A DNA stretch of 64,000 nucleotides. Origin: Pomphorhynchus laevis. Lineage: Eukaryota > Acanthocephala > Palaeacanthocephala > Echinorhynchida > Pomphorhynchidae. The notes beneath the pieces are model-generated. The model saw only the letters and a list, made by a program, of their open reading frames with translations. It searched no databases and was not told the origin of the DNA. The DNA lies in assembly GCA_012934845.2 (NCBI GenBank), contig WNNJ02000351.1, positions 31,559 to 95,558 of the forward strand, written 5' to 3'. Below, piece after piece: positions 11,505 through 21,415 of the stretch. Both the position numbers and the translations under genes were made by a program. How positions within the stretch are numbered: position 1 is the stretch's first letter; the number at the start of each line of letters is the position of its first letter.

Positions 11505-11940
11505 TTTTTAGAATATAAAGAATAAATTTAAACTCTTAAGTGGCAAATTTTTATGGATGGATAATAAATAATATACTTTGTATTAGAATAAGATACTAGA
11601 TAGTTATTTCAGAGGAAATACATCATTAGCATGTATTTGGCCCCGCTGCTATGTTGGGTAGAGGAGTTAGGGGCCGAAACCTGATAGCATAGCAGTTCCT
11701 CCTGATGACCTCTAATTCTTATTCTGATACAACGTCTGTTATTTATTAGTCAATTCATAAAAATGACGTTTATTTTAAATTTCATTTTTTTAACTTGATT
11801 TAAATTATAGAAAATCTAAAAACAATTATTAATTTTATTATTTAATTATTAAATTTTGATTTAGCATTATTATGTTTTGTTTATTTTATAATTATATTAA
11901 ATACGTAGACTCAGTTAGCTGATTTGATTTGTCATTGTTC
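11505..11940 (+). mobile_element. Penelope-like element 3' tail, copy A
   Basis: It begins with the last codons of the PLE RT frame (matching 21051-21106, ending in the FLWMDNK stop region near 11570). A conserved 3' block follows, with GGCCCC (11639-11644), CTGCTATG (11646-11653), GGGGCC (11670-11675), GAAA, CATAGCAG (11688-11695) and CTGATGA (11702-11708), and then an AT-rich tail ending near ACTCAGTTAGCTGATTTGATT. The 5' side of the element is missing. Confidence 0.75.
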
Positions 11941-12097
11941 AAATAATTTAAAATTAAAATATTAATTAATAAAATATTTTTTTATTTGTAATATCAATTT
12001 TATCCAAATTTTGTTTTTTATGATGATTTTGAATTTTTATTTTAGAATTGAATTATAGCATTTTATTATTTTGAATTTTTGTTTAAAATTCTTATTC

Positions 12098-12182
12098 TCG
12101 ACAGCCAACCAAAGAAATCTCAATCGAATCCTGCAAAAAGAAAGGAAACTCGATTGGGACCCTATACTTGGCTGGGGGTCGA
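12098..12182. other. Potential structured RNA, three stacked helices
   Basis: An 85-base stretch folds on itself: TCGAC (12098-12102) with GTCGA (12178-12182), AGCCAA (12103-12108) with TTGGCT (12168-12173), and TCTCAATCGA (12118-12127) with TCGATTGGGA (12150-12159, one G-U). It is GC-richer than its surroundings. I do not recognise a known RNA family, and I see no second full copy. It could also be a degraded short mobile element. Confidence 0.4.
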
Positions 12183-12263
12183 AAAAGTCAAAAAAGACGA
12201 AAATATATATGAATTGTGTTTTTTTACTTTAATAATTCATTAAAATTTAAAAAAGCTTTGTAA

Positions 12264-12345
12264 ATTTCTGAAGATGCTAAAATAGGTTAGCGAAATATTA
12301 AATAAAATTATCTTCCACTCTTTGATCCAGCTCCAAATCATTTTT
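12264..12345 (+). repeat. Hammerhead-like motif and leader, single arm
   Basis: CTGAAGA (12268-12274), a spare base, GCTAA paired with TTAGC (12287-12291), then GAAA (12292-12295), followed 27 bases later by TTTGATCCAGCTCC. The same order occurs in the foldbacks at 34801-34934 and 55813-56013, so this is a solo arm of that family. Confidence 0.55.
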
Positions 12346-12479
12346 TATAGAATATTTAACTTTTATAAAGTCTAAAACTTTCAACGTTTAGATTTTTATA
12401 AAATCTAAATTTAGATTTTTAAGATCTAAATAATTAATAGATTTAAATCTTTTAATTTAGAACTGCTTCTGGAGCGGTA

Positions 12480-12767
12480 TTGAATGGAGGAGACGCAAGG
12501 AAACGCAGCAAATACGCCTGCCTGACGTCGATCTACAATTTTGTGCCGGTCGCAGTGGAAACGCTTGGTGCGTTGGGCGAAGAAGCGGCAGGCCTAATGC
12601 ACGAAATAGGTCGGCGGATAACAGCAGTGACAGGAGAGCGGCGGTTTACAGATTTCCTGCTGCAGAGGCTGAGCGTTGGCGTCCAAGGCGGCAACGCTAG
12701 TTGCGTCCTGGGAACGGTTGATGGGACGAACGACAGCCAAGACTTGGACATAATTTATTATTTGTAA
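12480..12767 (+). pseudogene. C-terminal fragment of an RT-type mobile element
   Basis: An open stretch of 95 codons with markedly higher GC than its flanks. It reads YNFVPVAVETLGALGEEA, then IGRRITAVTGERR, then LLQRLSVGVQGGNASCVLGT. From memory of this protein class, this is the extreme C-terminus of invertebrate RT-encoding mobile elements that end in a zinc-binding and PD-(D/E)XK-like domain; the same end region recurs on the minus strand at 32829-33243. I do not recall a family name. It opens without a proper start and has no upstream domains nearby, so it is a fragment. The RT relic at 16740-18740 could belong to the same family, and ends before this part. Confidence 0.6.
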
Positions 12768-13598
12768 TATACGTTTTCTTTCTTGTGTATGAAAATTTCT
12801 CCATTTAGAAATTATTCAATAATTATTAATCTATAAACTTCAGATTTTATAGATTTTCCAGAAATATTACGAGTTTCAAATTCTCAAACGCTTCAGATAT
12901 CCCCAGTCTGAGGATAATAGTTAATCTCAAAGTCAATCGTCCAGAAATTAAAGCAATCAGGAGTTTTAAAGTAATAAGCACAGTTTAATATTATTCAGCT
13001 AAATAAATGTTTCTAAAACATGCAGTGATCAAACAACATTAATTTAATGTAGCATCAATTTCGGTTTAGTTTATTTATTTCCTTTCCTTTTTTATCCAAC
13101 AGTGTTAGTCTAAAGAGTTTTCATATCATTACCTGTAAAATTGGTTTTTCAACTCCTAAATTCTTTAGGCAGAAGCCGAAATACTCATTTTGTATTGCTG
13201 TTATCGTCGTGTAAGATGGTTAAAATAAAATTTAAACAAAGTACCAAACAAGTACTTTCTTCATAAGAACGTTTATATATCGAACTTAAAGTCACCAAAC
13301 AAAATTTAACATTTTTGTAACCTTGGCATTTTTTATTTGTGGTTGTTCAAATTGCATCAGTAATGTGTCTTAGGTGTATTTAACTAAATCTTGATCATAG
13401 TTCTTAAAAATGTTGAATTTATTCTAGTAATTTTAGTAAATGCTTGCAATTCATGAAATCGAAGTTTTATTGGAAAAAAGAGAAGTTAAAAATTTATTAA
13501 AAATTAATATTTCGACAGTTATAATCTTCAGAAATAGGTCAAATAAAAGCTAATTAATTATTGTTTGCATATTATTATATAAATTACTGTATTTACCG
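12768..13598. other. AT-rich intergenic stretch
   Basis: No coding signal. On the minus strand around 13511-13537 there is a solitary degenerate CTGAAGAT...TCGAAATATT, resembling the hammerhead-like leader motif seen elsewhere. Otherwise I see nothing. Confidence 0.5.
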
Positions 13599-13670
13599 TC
13601 CGTGTTAGTATAGTGGTGAGTATCCCCGCCTGTCACGCGGGAGACCGGGGTTCGATTCCCCGACACGGAG
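13599..13670 (+). tRNA. tRNA-Asp (GUC)
   Basis: A 72-base gene that folds as a complete cloverleaf. The acceptor arm TCCGTGT pairs with ACACGGA, followed by discriminator G. The D arm follows, then an anticodon stem CCCGC/GCGGG around CTGTCAC with anticodon GTC at 13632-13634. The T arm CCGGG/CCCGG encloses TTCGATT. The A box and B box (GGTTCGATTCC) for RNA polymerase III are intact. It is almost identical to animal nuclear tRNA-Asp genes as I remember them. There is no intron and no CCA in the DNA, as expected for a eukaryote. No strong T-run terminator lies immediately downstream; the nearest run is weak (ATTCTTT, about 25 bases on). Confidence 0.97.
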
Positions 13671-14015
13671 TTACATTATTACCAAATAGAATTATTCTTT
13701 AATTACAAATTCTTTAATGTATTAAAATACTTTGATATTTTAAAATATTTTAAGTCCTAATGCAAGTCATCTTATTATAAATTATTTACGAAATAAAAAA
13801 ATATTTTCGAATAAATATAAAACTTTAGTAGAGACGCTTAGTATATGACAAAATAACTAAATTTTACTTTTTGGTTCAATTTATATATAATAATTTGATA
13901 TTTAAATTTGTTTTCGGATTATTAAATAATCTTTAGATATTTTCTCTAAGAATTTATTGACTTCTTCTACGGATTTTTCTATAAGGATTATAATTCTAAG
14001 ATTTCCTCTAAGGGT

Positions 14016-14345
14016 CGGAGGAAATACGTCCTTAGTACGTATTTGGCCCCGCTGCTATGTTGGGTAGAGGAATTAGGAGCCAAAACCTGATAGCATAGCA
14101 GTTCCTCCTGATGACCTCTAATCCTTATTCTGATATACCATCTGTACTTTATTAGTCAATTCATAAAAATGACGTTTATTTTAAATTTTATTTTTTATTT
14201 TTATTTTTTAACTTGATTTAAATTATAGAAAATCTAAAAACAATTATTAATTTTATTATTTATTAAATTTTGATTTAGCATTGTTATGTTTTGTTTATTT
14301 TATAATTATATTATATACGTAGACTCAGTTAGCTGATTTGATTAA
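14016..14345 (+). mobile_element. Penelope-like element 3' tail, copy B (no coding part)
   Basis: It carries the conserved 3' block (GGCCCC at 14045-14050, then CTGCTATG, a diverged GGAGCC, CATAGCAG and CTGATGA) and the AT-rich tail ending at GTAGACTCAGTTAGCTGATT. It starts just upstream of the block and has none of the RT codons. It is the most diverged copy in the block. Confidence 0.75.
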
Positions 14346-14696
14346 TTTTATTATAATTTATATTTTAATTTATTTATATTATACTTTATTTTGCTAATTC
14401 ATTAAATTTCAACTTGACAATTATTTAGACATGAATAAAAATAAAAATAATACAGTCTTAATTGTATTATAAATACAATTATTGCATTTTTTAAACACCT
14501 AGGTTTTTTTAATTACAGTGATTTTAATCATTTTTATCAACTTTCTCCTAGATTGGTCATGATTTGTCGTAGCTCGGAAGCCGATGTGAAACCGGTCTCG
14601 TCCTTTTCGAAAACCTTGAAAGATTCAAGGTTTGCAATTGTATTATCAATATAATAAATATAATAAATATGTAAATATAATCTTAATCTAATCATT

Positions 14697-15003
14697 TTGA
14701 TGACATCTAATCCTTATTCTGATACAACGTCTGTTATTTATTAGTCAATTCATACAAATGACGTTTATTTTAAATGTCATTTTTTTATTTTAACTTGATA
14801 TAAGTTATTTTTAAATATTTAAGTAATAAACTTAATTGATATTTATATCGTATAAAATACGTAGATCTGGTTATCTGATCTGATTTATTACCAAAAACGA
14901 ACTTTTAAATTTTTAGAGGTATCTTTACGAGAAAAATGAAAAATAATTTCTCATTTCTTTTTTTTACAAAATTTGAACTCTGTTTAATTATTAAATTATT
15001 ATC
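14697..15003 (+). repeat. Fragment shared with 21815-22113 (PLE tail variant)
   Basis: Starting at TGACATCTAATCC it is nearly identical for about 300 bases to the plus-strand copy D. It passes through TACGTAGATCTGGTTATCTG and ends at AATTATTATCAA. It contains the region just after CTGATGA but lacks the GGCCCC-GGGGCC part. This variant tail differs from the one in copies A, B and C, so two tail subtypes exist. Confidence 0.75.
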
Positions 15004-15324
15004 AATAAAAATCAAAATCGAACAAAGTTACGCTCTCAAAAAATCCAGACGTTATTAAAACTTAGTAATTTGATTACTTATATTAATTATAAAATTTTCT
15101 GCATTTTATAATTATTGTCAAAATGAGCATCTTATAAAAAACACTGATTTCCTAACTATGAGAAACGAAATCAACCATTGAATTCTTAAGTTTATTGATA
15201 AAATATGTTACTTGAATTTTCAAATTAAAAGGATTTATTAAAAACTTAAAAACTTTAATACTAAACAAGAATATTGTTTGCGTACTCTTACAAAATTAAT
15301 AAATAAAAATATTTACTTTTAATT

Positions 15325-16660
15325 GTATACGTTTATTTGAATACATTCGATTTGTATGGTTTGTATTTGCATTGACTTTTATTTTTTTATTTGGTTAAAT
15401 TATATTTGTTTGAGCTTGATGTGTCTTCATTATCTGTTTACTTTTTATTTGTTTGATGTTGATTTGCTTACATTCGATTGGTACACTTTTGAATAGTTTT
15501 CAAATTGTTTACTTTTGATTTGTTTACTTTTAATTATGATACCCTCAATTTTGTAACTTTTGCTTTGTAGTATTTTGACTTGATTATTTTTAAATTGTTT
15601 ATTGATGATTAACTTTGATTTGTTTACATTTAATTTAAATGTTTGCTTTTCTTATCAAATTTTCAGCTGCTAAAATTTAATTTACTTATAATTTGAACAC
15701 CCAGATATAAAACTAATTTTAATTAATTTTATCTGGTTATTATAATGACTGTACATGTTTAAAAGTGAATTATGTTACTTGAATTTTTAAATGAAATTGT
15801 TTTGATTGATAAATTACATGCTAATATTCAGCGCGAATATCTTTTCTGTACTTTTAAAATGCTTGCTTTTGATATGTTTATTTTTATTTGTAGACTTTGA
15901 TTTGCATACTTTTGATTTGAATATATTTAATTTGTATATATCTGATTTGTAAACTTTTTATTTGCAAACTTTTGGTTTGTATACTTTTAATTTGAATGCT
16001 TTTGATTTGTATATTTTTAATTTTTATCGTTTTGATTTGACATTTTTGATATTTTACTTTTGACTTTTTCACTTTGGAATGATTTACTTTTCATTTATTA
16101 ACTCGTGATTTGTTAACGTTTGATTTGTAGAACTTTGAATTGTTTGCTTTAAAACTGTTTGCTTTTGAATTGTTTGCATTTGAGTTCTTGCTTTTGATTT
16201 ACTTAGTTTTGGTTTCATTACATTTGATTTGTTTGGCATCGATTTGCTTACTTTTGATCTATGAAGATGTATAATTTACTTTTGATTTGTTTTATTTTGT
16301 TTTGTTTATTATGATTGTACACTTTTAATTTGTATACTTTTGATTTGCACATTTTTGATGTGCGCTTTAATTTATATACCTTTGGTTCATATTTTTTAAT
16401 TTGTATATATTTTGATTTGTTTGCTTTTGATTTGTCTTTTTTGATTTGTTTACTTTTGAAGTATTAAATTTTATTTTTTTACTTTTTTATTTTTAAACTA
16501 TTCACTTTTGATGTGTGTATTTTTTATTTGTAGACTTTCCATTTGTATACTTTTGATTTGAAAACATTCGATTTGTATACTTTTAATTTGTATACTCTTG
16601 ATTTATACACTTTTGATTTGTATACTTTTGATTTGTACACTTTTGAATAGTTTTTTTATC
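15325..16660. repeat. Degenerate 15-bp minisatellite, about 1.3 kb
   Basis: Loose tandem copies of a unit close to CTTTTGATTTGTATA, with period 15 or near it, run across this stretch; the cleanest part is 15880-16060 and 16520-16650. Because 15 is a multiple of three, the minus strand gives an open frame of IQIKS-type repeats, which I regard as a by-product. The array ends where the RT-element relic begins. Confidence 0.75.
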
Positions 16661-16739
16661 GTTTGATTGATTTGAAAAACGCAAATATCATACAGTTTTG
16701 CAATATCCTTACTTCGAACAATGGCTAGCATTTTAAAAA

Positions 16740-18740
16740 CTAAAGCCGGTTTTCGTTTTTCAGAGGGTGAATGCCAAGTTAGTATGCTCGGCGCTGTGCG
16801 GCTAATGTCTTCGACCGACAATTTCACAGAGGGAACGAATGTGACTCTTGAATACCTTCGCATCAAAAATCGGCCGCTTCATCTAAAACCATGATAATAT
16901 TGCATTCATGCCCAAACTCCTACTCTGCAGTCTCTCTGAACTACGAAAAAGTATCGAAAGTTTCGCAAATGGATCAGATCATGAATTGGATAGCCTACGC
17001 CACTACACCTGAAGAACATGATTGCATTTTCACCAGGTAAAGAAGAACACACTCTTGATAACGCTTTAATTCGTGCAATCGATATTTTCCTGAATGGACT
17101 TGATATTCGAAGCAGTTTAGCTATTTGCGTCGGCCTCATTATGCGCCGTTGCAATGAAGAATGGCGGTATATGACAATTCAGTAAACAGAGATACTATGC
17201 TCGAAGCCGTCAAAGATTACGTCCAAGTATCTTATTCGTATTAACGAATGGCCTATTTCACCGCAATCCACCACTTTATGATAATCACATCATCTAGTCT
17301 CAACGGGGTGTTCAGTAAGGTGACCCGCTCGGACCAATCGGTTTCGTTCTCGCAGTTAACCCAATTGCATATTCGCTCCAATTCAGTTTCCACGCTTTGT
17401 ACTTGGATGACGTGACTATAAGCAATGAAGCACATGTCGTCCTGTGGGACTTGGATAAACTCATACGAGAATCGAGAATATTAGGCTTGGACTTGAATCC
17501 GGAAAAGTGTGATCCCTTCATAACAAATGTCAGGTATGAGAGAAAACGTTGAACAATTGTCAGCGATTTAAAGAATTTAGCCACCGGGATACGGCTTATA
17601 ACATTAGATCAACTGAACCTCCTAGATAGCTGCGTTTTGGATGAGATTATCATTGAAGATGTAAACCGCACTATCTCAGATTTGGGTCTACTGTGTTTAA
17701 GAAAAATGTGGTCAAATTTGGGTCTGCTGTGTTCAAATTTGGGTCTATTGCTACGAGGAAAAATTTTAAACAATATTCAGCGATTTCGAGAATAAAGCCA
17801 CGGGATACGGCTTATAACATTAGATAAACTGAACATCCTAGATAGTAGTGTTTTGAAGGAGAATATAATTGAAGAGGTAAACCGGATTATCTCAAATTTT
17901 GGTCTACTGTGTTTAAAAGCTGCTAGGCTTAAGGCTAATGAGGCACTAGTCTCATATAAAACTGTCTGTACTTGCCAAGCTGTAAGATAAGCTTCGGATA
18001 GCACCTTTTCTGTCATTGCGAATATTCTAGGAAGCTCGATTGAATTATCAAGGACAACTTCGGGAAAACTCCTCAATTGTTGGTTGTCTGAAGAGGCTTG
18101 GCGTCAAGCCGCCCTTCCAATGTCTTTTGACAGACTGAATTTGCGCACTACCGTGGATTTTTCACTACCTGCGATGAAAGATACTGCTCGCGCTCGTATC
18201 TTTCATCTACGAGCGCGAGCAGTGCCCATACCCAAACCATTTTGGATAAAGAAAGGTCAACGTGACTGGAAGGAAATGACAGAATCAGATTAGCTTTCAA
18301 CGCTTTGTGACAAACAGTCATTCTGGAATTTAACTATCATACAACTTGTCTACAATTCATCCTCAAACGTGTTAGATAGGATGTCCAGGATCAAACTATT
18401 GACTTCTTATACTAGAGAGTTCGATGTATTGATCAACGCCATTTCGGCGGAAAACATGAGCACCTTTTTGAATAACGACACAGTATGGATATCAGCATCC
18501 TTGAGATTAGGTTTTCCGATATGTAAGCCGTACCACTGCATATGCGAGGTAATTGTGGATACAAAGAGGCGATATGGCTTATTTTGCAAACAGCCAAAGG
18601 GTAGATATCCGAAACACGCCGAAATAAATAGTGTTATTAGCCGCGCTTTAAATACCGTCAAGTTCCCCAACATCCTGGAGCCGCCCAATATATGCAGGCT
18701 ATATGGAAGTCGGGATAATGAAGTAACTGTTTTTCCCTGA
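16740..18740 (+). pseudogene. RT-element relic with C-terminal zinc and nuclease-like domain
   Basis: Plus-strand pieces in the order of an RT-encoding mobile element: an RT fingers region (about 16760-17160, with LHLKNMIAFSPGKEEHTL and IFLNGLDIRSSL), the block after the catalytic box (LGLDLNPEKCDPF, 17482-17520), a thumb region (17560-17925), a linker near 18080-18180 (EEAWRQAALPMSFDRLNLRT), and a knuckle-like LRLGFPICKPYHCICEVIV ... GLFCKQPKGRYPKHAEIN (18504-18640), ending in a region that corresponds to the nuclease-like domain. Several stops and frame changes break it. A 145-base piece of the thumb is duplicated in tandem (17559-17705 and 17777-17921). The family name escapes me; the relic at 32720-33900 and the fragment at 12480-12767 are relatives. 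Confidence 0.65.
18183..18223. repeat. Perfect 16-bp hairpin
   Basis: ACTGCTCGCGCTCGTA (18183-18198) and its exact complement (18208-18223) with a 9-base spacer, inside the RT relic. The spacer and flanks repeat GATGAAAGATA/TATCTTTCATC, extending the inverted repeat. Confidence 0.85.
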
Positions 18741-19823
18741 TACCAAGACAAATGACTCTTGTGGGATACAACTTGCGTAGACACTACGACCGCCAGTAAC
18801 GCCGGACATTCGGCGCAGCAAGCATGATGATAAACCACAGTGAGAGAGAAACGGAAGCGACAGAAATACCGCCACCTATCCCCGTCCCATTATTTAATCT
18901 CCTTCGAAGTCGAAATATATAGAGAAATGGGCGTATCTACGCATTCTAAATCGAGATATTGAACGCCGCATAAAGAGAGCGACATGAGACCCTCGTTCAA
19001 CGTCATACCTATTTCAGAAAATTAGATTGGCCATGTAGCGTGGAAACACCGTGAGCGTCTTGGCCACGGCGCAAAAGGTATGATGCCTGAGGACGTGGAT
19101 GAGCTGAAACATTTTTAATTAGTTGCGATCGCAAAACACGTGTGAATTTGTTTTTTTGTGTAAAATTTCTATAAGAATTTATAATACTAATATTAACTAA
19201 ATACCGCTTCAACAAAATAACAATGAGTAAAAAACAATGCAAGTAGATGATTAACGATATTATTCTAAACAACATTGTTAGCTGATAAGTAAAAATACAA
19301 TGGATTATCATTATCATACACTGGAAATTACAACGGATTTGGTTCAAATGTCGGTTAGCTCTAATAAATAATTGATGAATATATAGATAGTCAGAAATCG
19401 CGAAATGGATCATTGTATTCTTCCTTATTGTCAGCTAAAAGAATGCCATTTTGCGTTGGATTTTGTTTGTTTCTTAAAATAAAGCTCTTCCATTTACAAA
19501 GAGATTGCTTACAAGTCGACGAGTCTATATCAGAATCTGTACATTGAATTGGAACAATTGGAGGCTAAAATAGTTTTACATGCTTCAATGTTGATCAGAA
19601 CATAAAGTTAGTGTGTACTATTTTTCTATCAAGAAAATAAACAGAGTCAGATTAAATATCGATTTCAACATTTTGTAATTCTACAAAGTATTTAAAATTG
19701 AATGTCATTAACTGCGAAATATAAATTAAATATTTAATGAACGATCATTTTAAAATTTACGTCCATTTTATTTAATATTTCACTGATAATAAATAATATT
19801 ATTTATTCGTTAATTACTAATAC
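18741..19823. other. Intergenic stretch, no gene recognised
   Basis: The first 350 bases are less AT-rich and may be further decayed mobile-element sequence, but I recognise no motif. From about 19130 it is plain AT-rich DNA. Confidence 0.4.
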
Positions 19824-20073
19824 TTATTTTTGTATCTAAATGCCATTCCCAGAAAAAAGAAATTGAATATTTCTTCGATATTTCGTTCGCTAACCGCGGA
19901 CATTATCAAGAAGTATTGTATGTTATTCTATCTCAAACTTTATTTTAAGCTGAAATAAAGTTTGAGATAAATAACATACAATACTTCTTGATAATGTCCG
20001 CGGTTAGCGAACGAAATATCGAAGAAATATTCAATTTCTTTTTTCTGGGAATGGCATTTAGATACAAAAATAA
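19824..20073. repeat. Near-perfect 250-bp palindrome
   Basis: Two arms of about 122 bases (19824-19945 and 19951-20073) are almost exact complements around a tiny centre at TAAGCT. Each arm contains TTGATAATGTCC ... CGAAATATCG on its own outward strand, recalling the hammerhead-like leader of other foldbacks here. There are no obvious target duplications and no coding capacity. It could be a foldback transposon (MITE-like) or an inverted duplication. Confidence 0.85.
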
Positions 20074-20193
20074 TTATTCCCCCCAGAATGTCTCATTCCG
20101 TTTCATAATATTTATTTATAATAATTATTAATAATTGTATATTAATAAATATAATGTTATAATATTTATTAATATTAAATATTATTTTATAAA

Positions 20194-20361
20194 ATGCACA
20201 ACTACGCCATAGCCGGTCCCGAGCCCGTGCTGAGAAAGAGGATGGTTGGCGATAGACTTCGTGACAAGGAAATCGTAAAACAAAACCGTCGCATCAACTA
20301 TATGAAATGCTGTCTCAATGAACTTCGCGAAAGGCGACTACAATATTACGGCACCTTCTAG
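20194..20361 (+). CDS. Small basic open reading frame, unknown
   Basis: An ATG-to-TAG frame of 55 codons, with far more GC than its surroundings and a codon-like texture. It is rich in arginine and lysine (LRKRMVGDRLRDKEIVKQNR then LNELRERRLQYYGTF) and could form one long charged helix. It is followed by more lysine-rich codons in the same frame after the stop (KRNKRRRKR). I do not recognise it. It may be a fragment of a mobile-element ORF1 or of a host gene copy. There is no intron signal I trust. Confidence 0.35.
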   Translation: MHNYAIAGPEPVLRKRMVGDRLRDKEIVKQNRRINYMKCCLNELRERRLQYYGTF

Positions 20362-20496
20362 GCGGACTCCGTAACGAAGCGGAACAAACGCAGAAGGAAA
20401 AGAAGAATATTTTAACAAAATGTATATAATTTTAAAAAATTATTTATTGTTTATAGTTTATAACGATTAAGAATGATAATAGTTGTTTAATCAATA

Positions 20497-20825
20497 GTAG
20501 TTTATAGATCAAATGATATTCCATTGACAAATTTGATTCTTAATTTAATTCGTTGATTAATTCAATTCATTTCAAGATCCTTTATTTATTAAAAAAACCC
20601 AAATAGCGGATATCTTGCTATTTGCAACACTTTCATTGTACAAATTGATAACAATATAGAGAAAATAAATAGCCAAAATGAATGGTAGTTTGATATTTGG
20701 AACGCGAAGGTTATCTTCCACACGAATTTATGTAATCAAGAGCCCGGTAGAGAAAGCTGTAGTAGTTTATAGATCAAATGATATTCCATTGACAAATTTG
20801 ATTCTTAATTTAATTTGTTGATTTA
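20497..20825 (+). repeat. Direct repeat of about 60 bp flanking unique sequence
   Basis: The stretch that starts ATAGTAGTTTATAGATCAAA and runs to AATTTAATTCGTTGATT (20497-20560) returns almost unchanged at 20759-20823. Between them lie about 200 unrelated bases. The second copy leads directly into the PLE frame of copy C. Confidence 0.8.
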
Positions 20826-20848
20826 TAATATTATACTTATCATTGTAA

Positions 20849-21106
20849 ATGATTGAGCATTCATGCATACCATATAATATAAAATATAGTACATTAAATA
20901 ATGAAATTTTAAGAATTGCAACAATATGTAATGATATTGGCTTTCTTCAAAATCATTTAAATAATTTAATCGATACGTGTTTTAAACTAGGTTACTATAA
21001 AAATAACATCAAGCAGAAAATAGTAAAATATATAAATCAACACAATAATATAAAGAATAAATTTAAACTCTTAAGTGGCAAATTTTTATGGATGGATAAT
21101 AAATAA
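20849..21106 (+). pseudogene. Penelope-like RT, C-terminal part (copy C)
   Basis: An open frame of 85 codons reading IPYNIKYSTLNNEILRIATI, then CNDIGFLQNHLNNLIDTCFK and LGYYKNNIKQKI. This matches the end of the RT in PLEs of the YDFSTLYT type, where a conserved 'I.R...ICN' helix and a later 'L...GY....I' helix follow the catalytic core. The frame ends in FLWMDNK about 25 codons later with no GIY-YIG nuclease, in copies A and C alike. That suggests the element lacked this nuclease, though a deletion in the source copy would look the same. The N-terminal part and catalytic motifs are absent. The 3' block of the element follows after 73 bases. Confidence 0.7.
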
Positions 21107-21415
21107 TATGCTTTGTATTAGAATAAGATACTAAATAATCAAATTTCATCAAAGGAAATACGCCCTTTGCACGTATTTGGCCCCGCTGCTATGTTGGGTT
21201 GAGGAGTTAGGGGCCGAAACCTGATAGCATAGCAGTTCCTCCTGATGACCTCTAATCCTTATTCTGATACAACGTCTGTTATTTATTAGTCAATTCATAA
21301 AAATGACTTTTATTTTAAATTTCAATTTTTTATTTTAACTTGATTTAAATTATAAAAAATCTTATAACAATAATTTATAAAATATGTAGACTCAGTTATC
21401 TGATTTGATAACTGA
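21107..21415 (+). mobile_element. Penelope-like element 3' tail, copy C
   Basis: Directly after the RT stop. GGCCCC starts at 21179, followed by CTGCTATG, GGGGCC-GAAA, CATAGCAG and CTGATGA, then the AT-rich tail to GTAGACTCAGTTATCTGATTT near 21412. This is the best copy for seeing the order of coding end, spacer, structured block and tail. Confidence 0.8.

Noticed and set aside
11639-11695. HDV-like ribozyme from the a-b-a'-b' helices
   Set aside because: The topology agrees for P1 and P2, but I could not find a P3 hairpin, a P1.1 or a J4/2 with the expected catalytic cytosine context. Kept only as a finding.
11639-11708. Canonical hammerhead ribozyme in the PLE 3' block (GAAAC and CTGATGA both present)
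   Set aside because: The order is GAAA before CTGATGA, and no stem III or stem I with a UH cleavage site lies between them; the base pairs before GAAA and after CTGATGA do not form a clean stem II.
13599-13670. A tRNA-derived SINE head instead of a real tRNA gene
   Set aside because: All stems pair without a mismatch, and no SINE body or tail follows.
15884-16072. Repeat protein of IQIKS units
   Set aside because: It is the translation of a 15-bp minisatellite on the strand where it happens to be open, without start context or neighbours.
18407-18838. Minus-strand frame of 143 codons
   Set aside because: Antisense of the RT-element relic, whose plus strand carries recognisable motifs.
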